This document shows, one piece after another, positions 47,754 through 56,114 of a DNA stretch of 64,000 bases (positions within the stretch are counted from its first letter, which is position 1; each line of letters opens with the position of its first letter). A program made the translations under genes and the position numbers. Origin of the DNA: Planctomycetes bacterium ADurb.Bin069 (lineage in GTDB: Bacteria; Planctomycetota; UBA8108; UBA8890; UBA8898); contig MWEK01000003.1 in the NCBI GenBank assembly GCA_002070955.1, positions 124,001-188,000 on the forward strand, read 5' to 3'. A model generated the notes under the pieces. That model was not told the origin of the DNA. It saw nothing but the letters and a program-made list of their open reading frames with translations, and did no database searches.

Positions 47754-47781
47754 ATTGTACCCGCTCGCCGGCGGAATGCAA
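47754..47781 (-). promoter_or_regulatory. Predicted promoter of the TetR/exporter operon
   Basis: Minus strand: TTGCAT (47776-47781), 16-base spacer, TACAAT (47754-47759). Transcription should start near 47747, inside the palindrome, giving a leader of about 30 bases. Confidence 0.6.
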
Positions 47782-47839
47782 GGGGGTAGGAGGCTTTGGG
47801 CCGAGAGGCCGCCCGCGCCGCAAGCGGCGGAGCCGCGGC

Positions 47840-48028
47840 TCACTCCTCGATGGTGATCGCCGTAACCGGACAGGATTCCGCCGCTTCGCGGCAGCGGTCT
47901 TTTTCATTCTCCGGCACGGGATCGACCTTGACCTTGGCGACGGCTCCGACCATCTCGAACACCACCGGGCAGATCTGCTCGCACAAGCCGCACCCGATGC
48001 AGGTGTCCTCATCGACGAACGCTTTCAT
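47840..48028 (-). CDS. Small [4Fe-4S] ferredoxin
   Basis: A 62-residue low-potential electron carrier of the single-cluster type. Cluster ligands are Cys10, Cys13 and Cys16 (DTCIGCGLCEQIC) plus the distal Cys in AESCPVTAI; an extra Cys20 follows ICP. The acidic composition and C-terminal ITIEE are typical. ATG 48028 is preceded by GAGG eight bases upstream. Transcribed alone. A plausible electron donor for the flavodiiron protein 3 kb away or for the radical SAM enzyme; this is inference only. Confidence 0.92.
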   Translation of the reverse strand: MKAFVDEDTCIGCGLCEQICPVVFEMVGAVAKVKVDPVPENEKDRCREAAESCPVTAITIEE

Positions 48029-48534
48029 GGCATTGCCTCGTTTCTCGCTTCCCGGGTTTCGCTGGACCGTATCCGCGCCGCCGCCTCAAGCCGCCCGCTC
48101 GACGCCGTGGCGCCGACGGAAGGTCTCGAGGCCCCCGGCGCGGTTTCCCTAGTCGTGCAAAGGCGGCGCTCCTGGATTTGGCGCGGACCGCGGCGACGGA
48201 GACCGCGGCCGCGACGGTCCGCGTGCCGCGGCTGGTCAGCCGCGGTTGCGCCCTTCCCTCCCTAGGGTCGGCCGCTCACGGAAACGCGCGGAATCTCCTG
48301 ACCGCGTTTTCTTTCCGCATGATTCTAGCGGGCCGTCCGGAGACGGTCAATCGTCCGCGAAGGAGCCCTTTCAAATCCCGGCGGATTCCGATAGACTTCT
48401 TCCGAGCCGCGTCTTCGCCTCCTTGTGGATCGTCCGCGCGCCGATCCGGCGAAACCCGGGCTCCGCAAGGCCTGCCCGACGGCGCCTTGCACGCCTTCAA
48501 CCGATCACGGATGCGCGCGATGAAAGGAAATCTC
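48029..48534. other. 506-base gap between ferredoxin and M3 peptidase
   Basis: Open frames here are low-complexity. The notable content is a pair of strong adjacent inverted repeats (48182-48223 and 48226-48245). A possible weak promoter for the peptidase (TTTCAA, 17 bases, TAGACT) lies near 48371-48400 but is not convincing. Confidence 0.4.
48182..48245. repeat. Two adjacent perfect inverted repeats
   Basis: First: CGCGGACCG (48182-48190) pairs with CGGTCCGCG (48215-48223), a 9-bp stem with a 24-base loop. Second: CCGCGGCT-GGTC-AGCCGCGG (48226-48245), an 8-bp stem with a 4-base loop. Neither is followed by a long T-run, so they are not standard terminators; they could form a structured leader or a bidirectional barrier between the divergent genes. 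Confidence 0.5.
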
Positions 48535-50694
48535 ATGATGTCGCTTCTCCGCCTTCGAAACGCCCGCGCGGCGGCCGCCGCCCTGATCGCGGGCCTGGCC
48601 GTCCTGGCCGCCGCCGGCTGCGCCGCTTCCGGGCAAGCCGCCGCAGTGCCCGGCGGGTCCAACGTCCTGCTTGCCGAGTGGAGCGGTCCTTACGGCGGAG
48701 TGCCGCCCTTCGACCGGGTGAACGTGGCGGATTTCAAGCCCGCGCTCGAAGCCGCCATGGCCGCCGAACTGGCGGAGGTCGAGAAAATCACGTCCGACCC
48801 CGAGGCGCCCACTTTCGAGAGCACCATCGCCGGGCTGGAACGTAGCGGCAGGATGCTCAACCGCGTGGCGGCCGTCTACAGGGTGTGGTCCTCCAACCTG
48901 TCCTCCGAAGAGTTTCGGGCGGTGGAGCAGGAGATGGCGCCGAAGCTCGCCGAGCACGGCGACAAGGTGCTTCAGAACCCCTTGCTGTTCGCCCGGATCG
49001 AGAAGGTCTACGAGGCGCGGGAAAACTCGGGGCTCACGCCCGAACAGCAGCGTCTGGTGTGGGACTACTACACGGATTTCCTCAGAGAGGGCGCGAAGCT
49101 CGACCCCGAACGGAAAGCGGCGATCGCCGACATCAACAAACGGCTCGCCGATCTCTATACGCAGTTCAGCAACAATCTCCTCCACGACGAGGAGAGCTAC
49201 GCGCTCTATTTGGAGAAAGACCAGCTCGACGGGCTCCCGGAAAGCTATGTGCAGGCGGCGGCTCAAGCGGCGGCGGAACGCGGACAACCGGGCAGGTACG
49301 CGGTTTTGAACACCCGCTCCTCCATGGATCCCTTTCTCACCTATTCCACGCGGCGCGACCTGCGCCGGCAGGTCTGGCGCACCTTCTACAGCCGCGGCGA
49401 CAACGGCGACGCCTGGGACAACAACAAAGTCATCGCCGAGATCATGCGCCTGCGCGCCCAGCGCACGCGGCTGCAGGGCTATCCGACCTTCGCCCACCGG
49501 ACCCTCGAAAAACAGGTGGCGAAGACTCCTGAGGCCGCCATGGCGCTGATGACGAAGCTATGGCCCGCGGCCGTCGCGCGCGTGGGGGAAGAGGTGGCGG
49601 ACATGCAAGCCATCGCCCGCGAGGAAGGCGCGAACCTGACCATCGAGCCCTGGGACTACCGCTTCTACGCCGAGAAGGTGCGCAAGGCGAAATACGATCT
49701 CGACTCCAACGAGGTCAAGGAGTATCTGCAGCTCGAGAGTCTGCGCGAGGCGATGATGTGGGCCGCGGGCCGGCTCTACGGGTTCCGGTTCGAGCCGCGG
49801 ACCAACGTGCCCGTCTACCACCCTGATGTGCGCGTCTGGGAAGTGACGCGCCATGGCCGGCACGTCGGGCTCTGGTACTTCGACCCCTATGCGCGCCAGG
49901 GCAAGCGGTCCGGCGCCTGGATGAGCGCCTACCGGAGCCAACACCGCCTGGACGGCGACGTGACTCCGATCGTTTCGAACAACTCCAATTTCGTGAAGGG
50001 CGCGCCGGGCGAGCCGGTGCTCCTCTCTTGGGACGATGCCGAGACTCTGTTCCACGAGTTCGGTCATGCCTTGCACGGGCTGTCCTCCAATGTCACCTAC
50101 CCTTCCCTCGCGGGCACTTCCGTGCCGCGGGACTACGTGGAACTGCCCTCGCAGATCAACGAGCACTGGCTCCTGACGCCCGAAGTCTTGAACCGCTTCG
50201 CCCTGCACTACAAGACCGGCAAGGCGATCCCGGACCGCCTGACGGCGAAGATCGAGAAAGCGTCGAAATTCAATCAGGGGTTCCTCACTGTCGAGTTTCT
50301 GGCAAGCGCCTTCGCGGACATGAAGCTGCACACCCTGGCGGAGCCCGGAGATCTCGATCCCGCCGAGTTCGAGCGGGAGACTCTGGCCGCCTTGGGCATG
50401 CCGCGGGAGCTGCCGATGCGGCATCGCCTGCCCCAATTCGCCCACGTTTTTTCCGGCGAGGGCTATGCGGCGGCCTACTATGCCTACCTGTGGGCGGACG
50501 CGCTCACCGCGGACGCGTGGGAAGCCTTTGAGGAGGGCGCGGGCCCCTGGGACGCCGAGGTGGCCAAGAGCTTCCACGACCACATCCTGAGCAAGGGCAA
50601 CACGGTGGACCCCGCCGCGGCCTTCCGCGCCTTCCGCGGCCGCGACGTGGACACGGACGCGCTGATGCGGGATCGCGGTTTTCCGGTGAAGTAG
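48535..50694 (+). CDS. M3-family metallopeptidase, predicted lipoprotein (Dcp-like)
   Basis: A 719-residue zinc peptidase of the oligopeptidase A/dipeptidyl-carboxypeptidase (M3) family. The zinc motif is HEFGH at 507-511, with the third ligand expected in the following YVELPSQINEHW stretch. The N-terminus has a signal and lipobox (LAAAGC), so it should be anchored in a membrane facing the periplasm or outside, cutting short peptides. AAAGGA seven bases before the tandem ATGs at 48535/48538 decides the start; earlier ATGs at 48511 and 48520 are less likely. Monocistronic. Confidence 0.92.
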   Translation: MMSLLRLRNARAAAAALIAGLAVLAAAGCAASGQAAAVPGGSNVLLAEWSGPYGGVPPFDRVNVADFKPALEAAMAAELAEVEKITSDPEAPTFESTIAGLERSGRMLNRVAAVYRVWSSNLSSEEFRAVEQEMAPKLAEHGDKVLQNPLLFARIEKVYEARENSGLTPEQQRLVWDYYTDFLREGAKLDPERKAAIADINKRLADLYTQFSNNLLHDEESYALYLEKDQLDGLPESYVQAAAQAAAERGQPGRYAVLNTRSSMDPFLTYSTRRDLRRQVWRTFYSRGDNGDAWDNNKVIAEIMRLRAQRTRLQGYPTFAHRTLEKQVAKTPEAAMALMTKLWPAAVARVGEEVADMQAIAREEGANLTIEPWDYRFYAEKVRKAKYDLDSNEVKEYLQLESLREAMMWAAGRLYGFRFEPRTNVPVYHPDVRVWEVTRHGRHVGLWYFDPYARQGKRSGAWMSAYRSQHRLDGDVTPIVSNNSNFVKGAPGEPVLLSWDDAETLFHEFGHALHGLSSNVTYPSLAGTSVPRDYVELPSQINEHWLLTPEVLNRFALHYKTGKAIPDRLTAKIEKASKFNQGFLTVEFLASAFADMKLHTLAEPGDLDPAEFERETLAALGMPRELPMRHRLPQFAHVFSGEGYAAAYYAYLWADALTADAWEAFEEGAGPWDAEVAKSFHDHILSKGNTVDPAAAFRAFRGRDVDTDALMRDRGFPVK

Positions 50695-50726
50695 ATCCGG
50701 GCGCGGCCGGCGCGCCGCCTCCGCGG

Positions 50727-51911
50727 TCAGCTCGGCGTTCCCTCGATCAGGGCGTGTTTCGCCCGGATCGTGTCGGCCAGGGCCTCGATGGCGGCGAGGG
50801 TGTCCTCCCGGGGAAGCCCCTTGCAAAGCACCGTGCCGAGGACCTCGACCTTGAGATTGGGGATAAGGCCGGAGAGCTGCTCCACGGCCTTGGTCCCCCA
50901 ACCGTAGGATCCGATGATGGCGGCGTACTTCAGCTTCGGGCGCAGCGCGTTGACCAGGTGCGTCGCGGCGTAAACGCTGGGATGCGCCCCCACGTGCACG
51001 GTGGGCGTGCCGATCACGATGGTCGCCGCGTCCACCAACGCCATGGCGAGTTTTCCAATGTCGGCGCCGGACAGCTCGAACTTCTGGACCTTGACCCCGC
51101 GCTCCGCCAGGGCGGCCACCAGACAATCCACCATGATCTCCGTGCTGCCGTGCATGGAGATATAGGGCAGCACCACAAGGTTCGACACGCGGTCCGAAGA
51201 CCAGTCATCGTAGGCGGACAGGATGCACTCGGGGTTGTCGTAGATCGGTCCGTGGCTGGGCGCCAGAAGGTCGAAGTCGCAAGCGCGGACCTTCTTCATG
51301 TTGCTTTGGATGATCTTGCGGAAGGGCATCATGATCTCGGCGTAGTACCGCTTGGCCGCTTCGCACACGTAGGGCTCGCCGCCCGCGCAGAGATCGGTCG
51401 TGGCCAAGTGGGAGCCGAAGAAATCGCAGCTGAACAGGATCCGGTCCTCCGGAAGATGCGTGCACATGGTCTCCGGCCAGTGGACCCAGGGCGTGTGAAC
51501 GAACCGAAGGGTCTTGTCCCCCAGCGAGATCGTCTCGCCGTCTTCGACCGTCTTGATCCTCTCAGGCGGCACATCCAGGTGCTCCAGGAGCATCGGCTTG
51601 GCTTTGGGCGTGCAGACCAGGACGGCTTCGGGATAGCGGTTCAGAACGGCGGGGATGGCCCCGGAATGATCCTGCTCGGCGTGCTGCGACACCAAGTAAT
51701 CGATGCGCTCCACCTCGGCAAGCTGGCGCATGAGGATGCTCGTCATCGACGGATCGACCGCATCGAGAAGGGCGGTTCCCTGCGATCCGCGGACCAAGTA
51801 GGCGTTGTAGCTGGTCCCGTCGGGAAGCGGGATCAGGCAATCGAAGAGGCGTCGATTCCAGTCCACCGCGCCCAGCCAATAGACGTCTTTGCGGATCAGT
51901 CTCGGTTTCAT
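50727..51911 (-). CDS. Flavodiiron protein (FprA-like)
   Basis: A 394-residue soluble enzyme reducing oxygen to water and/or nitric oxide to nitrous oxide. The N-terminal metallo-beta-lactamase-like domain has the diiron ligands His77, Glu79, Asp81, His82 (QHAEQDHSG), the HTPWVHWPET segment, Asp in SCDFFGSH and His in APSHGPIYD. The C-terminal ~150 residues are a flavodoxin domain binding FMN (LPYISMHGSTEIM phosphate loop, IGSYGWGTKAVEQL). No fused rubredoxin, so an external donor is needed. ATG 51911 follows AAAGGAGC. Presence points to anaerobic or microaerobic metabolism with oxygen exposure. Confidence 0.94.
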   Translation of the reverse strand: MKPRLIRKDVYWLGAVDWNRRLFDCLIPLPDGTSYNAYLVRGSQGTALLDAVDPSMTSILMRQLAEVERIDYLVSQHAEQDHSGAIPAVLNRYPEAVLVCTPKAKPMLLEHLDVPPERIKTVEDGETISLGDKTLRFVHTPWVHWPETMCTHLPEDRILFSCDFFGSHLATTDLCAGGEPYVCEAAKRYYAEIMMPFRKIIQSNMKKVRACDFDLLAPSHGPIYDNPECILSAYDDWSSDRVSNLVVLPYISMHGSTEIMVDCLVAALAERGVKVQKFELSGADIGKLAMALVDAATIVIGTPTVHVGAHPSVYAATHLVNALRPKLKYAAIIGSYGWGTKAVEQLSGLIPNLKVEVLGTVLCKGLPREDTLAAIEALADTIRAKHALIEGTPS

Positions 51912-51971
51912 CGGGTGCTCCTTTCGTTTCTCGCGCCGAACGCGCCGCGCGCGGCCGGCCCGGGAGACTGG

Positions 51972-51977
51972 ATTGTA
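51972..51977 (-). promoter_or_regulatory. Probable -10 element of the flavodiiron gene
   Basis: Minus-strand TACAAT, 61 bases before the ATG at 51911. No convincing -35. Confidence 0.35.
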
Positions 51978-52131
51978 GATTATCCCCACGTTCTTGCCGG
52001 GTGATTCCACGGGCGGGACGGCCTCGGGGACCGGTTACCATGTCCTGAGGGCATGGTAACAAAGAAGATCTCATGGCCGCAAGGGGGGAGACGGCGCGCT
52101 GTCGGCGGCCTCGGGCGACGCGCGGGGCCGG

Positions 52132-52908
52132 CTAGAGCCGCTCCGTCCATTCGGGCGCGAGGTAGCGCTCCCGCGCCAGCGCCTCGCCCCGCGCCGCGAA
52201 CTCGGCGGGAAGTTCCCGCGGCGGAGCGGCGCCCAGCGCCGCCGCGAACGCCGCCGCGAACTCCTGAAATTCCACCGCGGCGCCCAGCGCCCGCAGGTCC
52301 GTCACGAACTCCTCGTGCGGGCGGCCGCGGCGGTATTCCGGCTCCCGCGGCGGGTGTCTGAGCACCGCGCTCATGGGAAAAGGAAAAGCCTCGGCCAGCA
52401 GCGTCCCCTCGCAGAGAACGCCCCGGCGGGTGCGTTTCTGAGAATGGCCCGCCAGCTTGCGAAGCTCCCCGCCGGGCGCCCGCGCCGCCAGGTCGGAGAC
52501 CGCGACGCTCTCGGCGGCGACGCCGAACCGTCCCAGCGCCGCAATGACGACGCGGTGCAGCCATGCGAACGCTCCTTGAATGCTCCCCGGATCGATCCCC
52601 CGCGACAGGACGCAACTGTAGCACCAGGTCTCAGGACCGATGAGCACGGTGCCGCCGCCGCTCGCGCGCCTGAACACCCCCAAGGCCCGGCGCCGGCACT
52701 CGTCGCGGTGGACTTCACCGCCGAGCCGGCAGGCGCTGCCCAGCACGACGCCGCGGGCGCGCGGCCGCCAGAGATACGCGGCGACTTCGTGCCCCTCGGC
52801 GCGGGCGGCCGCCAGCAGACCCTCCACGGTCCCGAGGGCCGCGGCCGTCTCGGCGCGCGGCTCGACGAAGACCGCCGCGGCGACGTCGCCCGCGCCCAGC
52901 TCCGCCAT
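52132..52908 (-). CDS. Lipoate/octanoate-protein ligase-family protein (LplA/LipM-like)
   Basis: A 258-residue member of the biotin/lipoyl ligase (BPL_LplA_LipB) superfamily. The characteristic RRASGGGTVLIG is followed by RKLAGHSQKR with the catalytic-type Lys and VLCEGTLLAE. It is shorter than classical LplA (about 330 residues) and lacks that enzyme's C-terminal accessory domain, so it may be a LipM-like transferase or a stand-alone ligase. Its place at the end of the glycine cleavage operon, 13 bases after gcvPB, strongly suggests its target is the GcvH lipoyl lysine. Confidence 0.85.
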   Translation of the reverse strand: MAELGAGDVAAAVFVEPRAETAAALGTVEGLLAAARAEGHEVAAYLWRPRARGVVLGSACRLGGEVHRDECRRRALGVFRRASGGGTVLIGPETWCYSCVLSRGIDPGSIQGAFAWLHRVVIAALGRFGVAAESVAVSDLAARAPGGELRKLAGHSQKRTRRGVLCEGTLLAEAFPFPMSAVLRHPPREPEYRRGRPHEEFVTDLRALGAAVEFQEFAAAFAAALGAAPPRELPAEFAARGEALARERYLAPEWTERL

Positions 52909-52921
52909 GGCCCGTGCGCGT

Positions 52922-54361
52922 TCAGCGCGCCATGTCGTAGGTGAGCACGAGCTCGCGCGCGGCCTTGGCCTCGTCGACGCGGCCCACGGGAGCGTTCTGC
53001 GGCGCCGCCTTGAGCTTCTCGGGCGTCTCCAGCGCCTCGGCCGCGATGGCGCGCATCGCCGCGGCGAAGGCATCGAGCCTCTCCCGCGGCTCGGTTTCCG
53101 TGGGCTCCACCATGAGGGCCTCGTGGACGATCAGCGGGAAGTACACCGTGGGCGGGTGAAAGCCGTAATCGATGAGCCGCTTCGCGATGTCGAGGGTCTT
53201 CACGCCCTGCTTGAGAATCGCCGCCGCCGGCGCCGCCACGAACTCGTGCATGCACGGCCGGTCGTAGGCGGGCGGGAAGTCCGCCGCCAGGCGGGCGGCC
53301 AGGTACCGCGCCGCGAGCACCGCGTACCGCGCCACGCGCGCCACGCCCTCGCGGCCGAGCATCGCGAGATAGGCGTACGCCCTCAGGAGAACGCCGGTGT
53401 TGCCCCCGAAGGCTCCCGTGCGACCGATGGATTGCGGCGGCGCCTCCGCCCGCACGAAGCGCTCGCCGTCCCGGACGATACGCGGCGCCGGCAGGAAAGG
53501 CGCAAGATGCGCCTTCACCCCCACCGGACCCGCGCCGGGCCCCCCGCCGCCGTGCGGCGTCGCGAAGGTCTTGTGGATATTGACGTGCACGATGTCGAAA
53601 CCCATGTCGCCGGGCCGCGCCACCCCGCAGATGGCGTTCAGGTTGGCGCCGTCGTAGTAAAGGAGAGCGCCGGCCTCGTGCAGCACGGCGGCGATCTCCT
53701 TGATGCGCGTCTCGAAAAGCCCCAGCGTGTTGGGGTTCGTCAGCATGAGCGCCGCGGTTTTCGGGCCTACCGCGCGCTTGAGCGCGTCCAAGTCGACCTC
53801 GCCCTCGGCGTTCGACGCCACCGCCCGGACCTCGAAGCCCGCCACGGCGGCCGACGCCGGGTTCGTCCCGTGGGCGGAATCGGGCACGAGAACCTCGGTG
53901 CGCGCGTCGTTGCGGGCATCGTGATAGGCCTTGACGATGAGAAGCCCCGTCCACTCGCCTTGGGCCCCGGCCATGGGCGCCAGCGTGAACGCGTCCATGC
54001 CGCAGATCTCGCAGAGCTGCCGCTCGAGGTTCCAGAGCAGCGCCAACATGCCCTGGCACAGCTCGTCGGGCGCGTGCGGGTGCAGCCGGGCGAAGCCCGG
54101 CAGCCGCGCCGCCTCCTCGCAGAGCTTCGGATTGTACTTCATCGTGCACGAGCCGAGAGGATAAAACACGCTGTCGACGCCCACTTGCCGGCGCGAGAGC
54201 GCCAGATAATGGCGCACGACATCGAGTTCGCTCAACTCGGGAAGCGCGGGCGGAGCCGCGCGCCGCAGCTCGGGCGGCACGAGCGCCTCGGCCGCGGGGC
54301 CCGGGTCGGGGACGTTGGCCGCGCCGCTTCCGGCGCTGTGTTTCTCGAAAACAAGCTCCAT
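52922..54361 (-). CDS. gcvPB: Glycine dehydrogenase (decarboxylating) subunit 2
   Basis: The C-terminal half of the P-protein as a separate 479-residue chain. It decarboxylates glycine with PLP and passes the aminomethyl group to GcvH lipoyl-lysine. The PLP Schiff-base Lys264 is in NIHKTFATPHGGGGPG. FYPLGSCTMKYNPK near the start and HPHAPDE follow the family. ATG 54361 with GAGGTG upstream; only four bases separate it from gcvPA. Works as a heterotetramer with GcvPA. Confidence 0.96.
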   Translation of the reverse strand: MELVFEKHSAGSGAANVPDPGPAAEALVPPELRRAAPPALPELSELDVVRHYLALSRRQVGVDSVFYPLGSCTMKYNPKLCEEAARLPGFARLHPHAPDELCQGMLALLWNLERQLCEICGMDAFTLAPMAGAQGEWTGLLIVKAYHDARNDARTEVLVPDSAHGTNPASAAVAGFEVRAVASNAEGEVDLDALKRAVGPKTAALMLTNPNTLGLFETRIKEIAAVLHEAGALLYYDGANLNAICGVARPGDMGFDIVHVNIHKTFATPHGGGGPGAGPVGVKAHLAPFLPAPRIVRDGERFVRAEAPPQSIGRTGAFGGNTGVLLRAYAYLAMLGREGVARVARYAVLAARYLAARLAADFPPAYDRPCMHEFVAAPAAAILKQGVKTLDIAKRLIDYGFHPPTVYFPLIVHEALMVEPTETEPRERLDAFAAAMRAIAAEALETPEKLKAAPQNAPVGRVDEAKAARELVLTYDMAR

Positions 54362-54365
54362 GCCA

Positions 54366-55727
54366 TCACCTCGCGGCGCTCACGGCCTCGCGCAGCGCCG
54401 CCGCGTAAGATTCGAGCTCCGCCGCGGTTCGCTTCTCCGTCACGGCGACGAGCACATCGCCCGCCTGCCAGGGGCCGGTCCCGAAGCGCGCCGCGAGGGG
54501 CACGCCGGCCAGGATGCCCTTCGCCGCCAGAAGCTCGCAGAGGCGCTCGGCCGGGAGCGGCGTCCTGACGACGCACTCGCGCCAATGCACGCCGGGGAAA
54601 AGCGCGACGCCGGGAATCGCGGCGAGTTTGGCCCGCAACGCCGCGATGCCTCCCAGGCACGCCAGGGCGCAGCGCCTGATTCCCTCGCGGCCCATGAGCG
54701 CGAGGTACAGCCCGGCGGCGAAGGCGCAAAGCGACTGGTTCGAGCAGATGTTGCTGGTCGCCTTCTCGCGCCGGATGTGCTGCTCGCGCGTCTGGAGGGT
54801 GAGCGTGAAAACGCGCCGCCCCCGGCTGTCGACCGTCATGCCCACCAGCCGCCCCGGCATGCGGCGCACGAGCTCCTTGCGCGCGGCGAGAAAACCCAGG
54901 TACGGACCGCCGAAGTTCAGCCCCAGGCCGAGCTCCTGGCCCTCGCCGCAGGCCACATCGCAGCCCATCGCGCCCGGCGGCTCGAAGATCGCCATGGAAA
55001 GCGGCGCCGCCGCGCCGATAAGGAGCGCCCCCCGGGCGTGCACGGCCTCGGCGAGCGCCTTGCAGTCGGCGTAGCGCCCGAAGAAATCGGGGTTCGGGAC
55101 GAGCAGCGCGGCGGTGCTCGCATCCACCGCCGCGGCGAGCGCCGCCCCGTCGCGGCCCCGCTCCAGGTCCCCCCCGGAAACCTCGACGACGGCGATCCCC
55201 ATGCCCGCCGCGCCGGTCCTGATCACTTCGCGCCAGCGGGGGTTCAGGTTGGCGTCGACGACGACGCGCGTCCGGTTCGTGTGCCTGACCGCGAGGCCGA
55301 GCGCCTCCAGGCACGCGGTCGCGCCGTCGTAAAGCGACGCGTTGGCGACATCCAGGCCCGTCAGGCGGGCGACCATGGTCTGATACTCGAAAAGGGCCTG
55401 GAGCATGCCCTGGGCAATCTCGGGCTGGTACGGGGTATACGCCGTGTAGAGTTCCCCCCGCCGGAGGATCTCGCGCAAGGCGGCCGGCACGTGATGGTCG
55501 TAGGCGCCCGCGCCGAGAAAGCAGACGCCCTCCGCCGCGCGCTGGTTGCGCGCGGCCAGGTCCTCCAGCTCGCGCTCCACCTCCAACTGCGTTCTGCCGG
55601 GCGGAAGGGCGAAGGCGTGCCCGCGCAGGTCCGCGGGAATGTGGGCAAAGAGCGCGTCCAGGTCCTTCAGGCCCAGTTCCCCGAGCATCGCCGCGGCGTC
55701 GGCTTCCGTGAGGGAGATGAAGGGCAC
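54366..55727 (-). CDS. gcvPA: Glycine dehydrogenase (decarboxylating) subunit 1
   Basis: The N-terminal half of the P-protein, 453 residues. Typical features are FLGAGAYDHHVPAALRE and the AYTPYQPEIAQGMLQALFEYQ segment. The split P-protein (PA + PB) is the usual arrangement in Gram-positives, Thermotogae, Planctomycetota and many others. A GTG at 55727 is the start; the AAGGAG serving as its ribosome binding site overlaps the gcvH stop, so the genes are coupled. Confidence 0.96.
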   Translation of the reverse strand: MPFISLTEADAAAMLGELGLKDLDALFAHIPADLRGHAFALPPGRTQLEVERELEDLAARNQRAAEGVCFLGAGAYDHHVPAALREILRRGELYTAYTPYQPEIAQGMLQALFEYQTMVARLTGLDVANASLYDGATACLEALGLAVRHTNRTRVVVDANLNPRWREVIRTGAAGMGIAVVEVSGGDLERGRDGAALAAAVDASTAALLVPNPDFFGRYADCKALAEAVHARGALLIGAAAPLSMAIFEPPGAMGCDVACGEGQELGLGLNFGGPYLGFLAARKELVRRMPGRLVGMTVDSRGRRVFTLTLQTREQHIRREKATSNICSNQSLCAFAAGLYLALMGREGIRRCALACLGGIAALRAKLAAIPGVALFPGVHWRECVVRTPLPAERLCELLAAKGILAGVPLAARFGTGPWQAGDVLVAVTEKRTAAELESYAAALREAVSAAR

Positions 55728-55730
55728 GGG

Positions 55731-56114
55731 CTACTCCTTGGCGATGGCCGCGTAGGCTTCGGGCGTCAGGAGCGCGCCGGCCTGGGCGGGATTCGCGACG
55801 CGCATCTTGACGAGCCAGCCGTCGCCGTAAGGGCTCCGGTTGAGGCCGCCCGGCTCCTCGATCAGCTTCGCGTTGTTTTCGAGGACCTCGCCCTCCAAGG
55901 GCGCATAGATATCGCTCGCCGCCTTGACCGACTCGACGACCGCCATGGTGGCGCCCGCCGCGAAGGTGCGGCCCGCCGGGGGCAGTTCCACATAGATGAC
56001 CTCGCCGAGTTGGTCCTGCGCGAAGTCGGTGATGCCCACCGTCGCCACATCGCCCTCGAGGCGCACCCACTCGTGCTCGCGCGTGTAGCGCAGCTCTTCG
56101 GGAATCTTGCTCAC
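55731..56114 (-). CDS. gcvH: Glycine cleavage system H protein
   Basis: A 127-residue lipoyl carrier that shuttles the aminomethyl intermediate among P, T and L proteins. Lipoylated Lys64 is in VVESVKAASD. REHEWVRLEGD near the start and the closing hammerhead LTPEAYAA-type tail are typical. A GTG start at 56114 overlaps the gcvT stop (GTGA). Confidence 0.97.
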   Translation of the reverse strand: MSKIPEELRYTREHEWVRLEGDVATVGITDFAQDQLGEVIYVELPPAGRTFAAGATMAVVESVKAASDIYAPLEGEVLENNAKLIEEPGGLNRSPYGDGWLVKMRVANPAQAGALLTPEAYAAIAKE

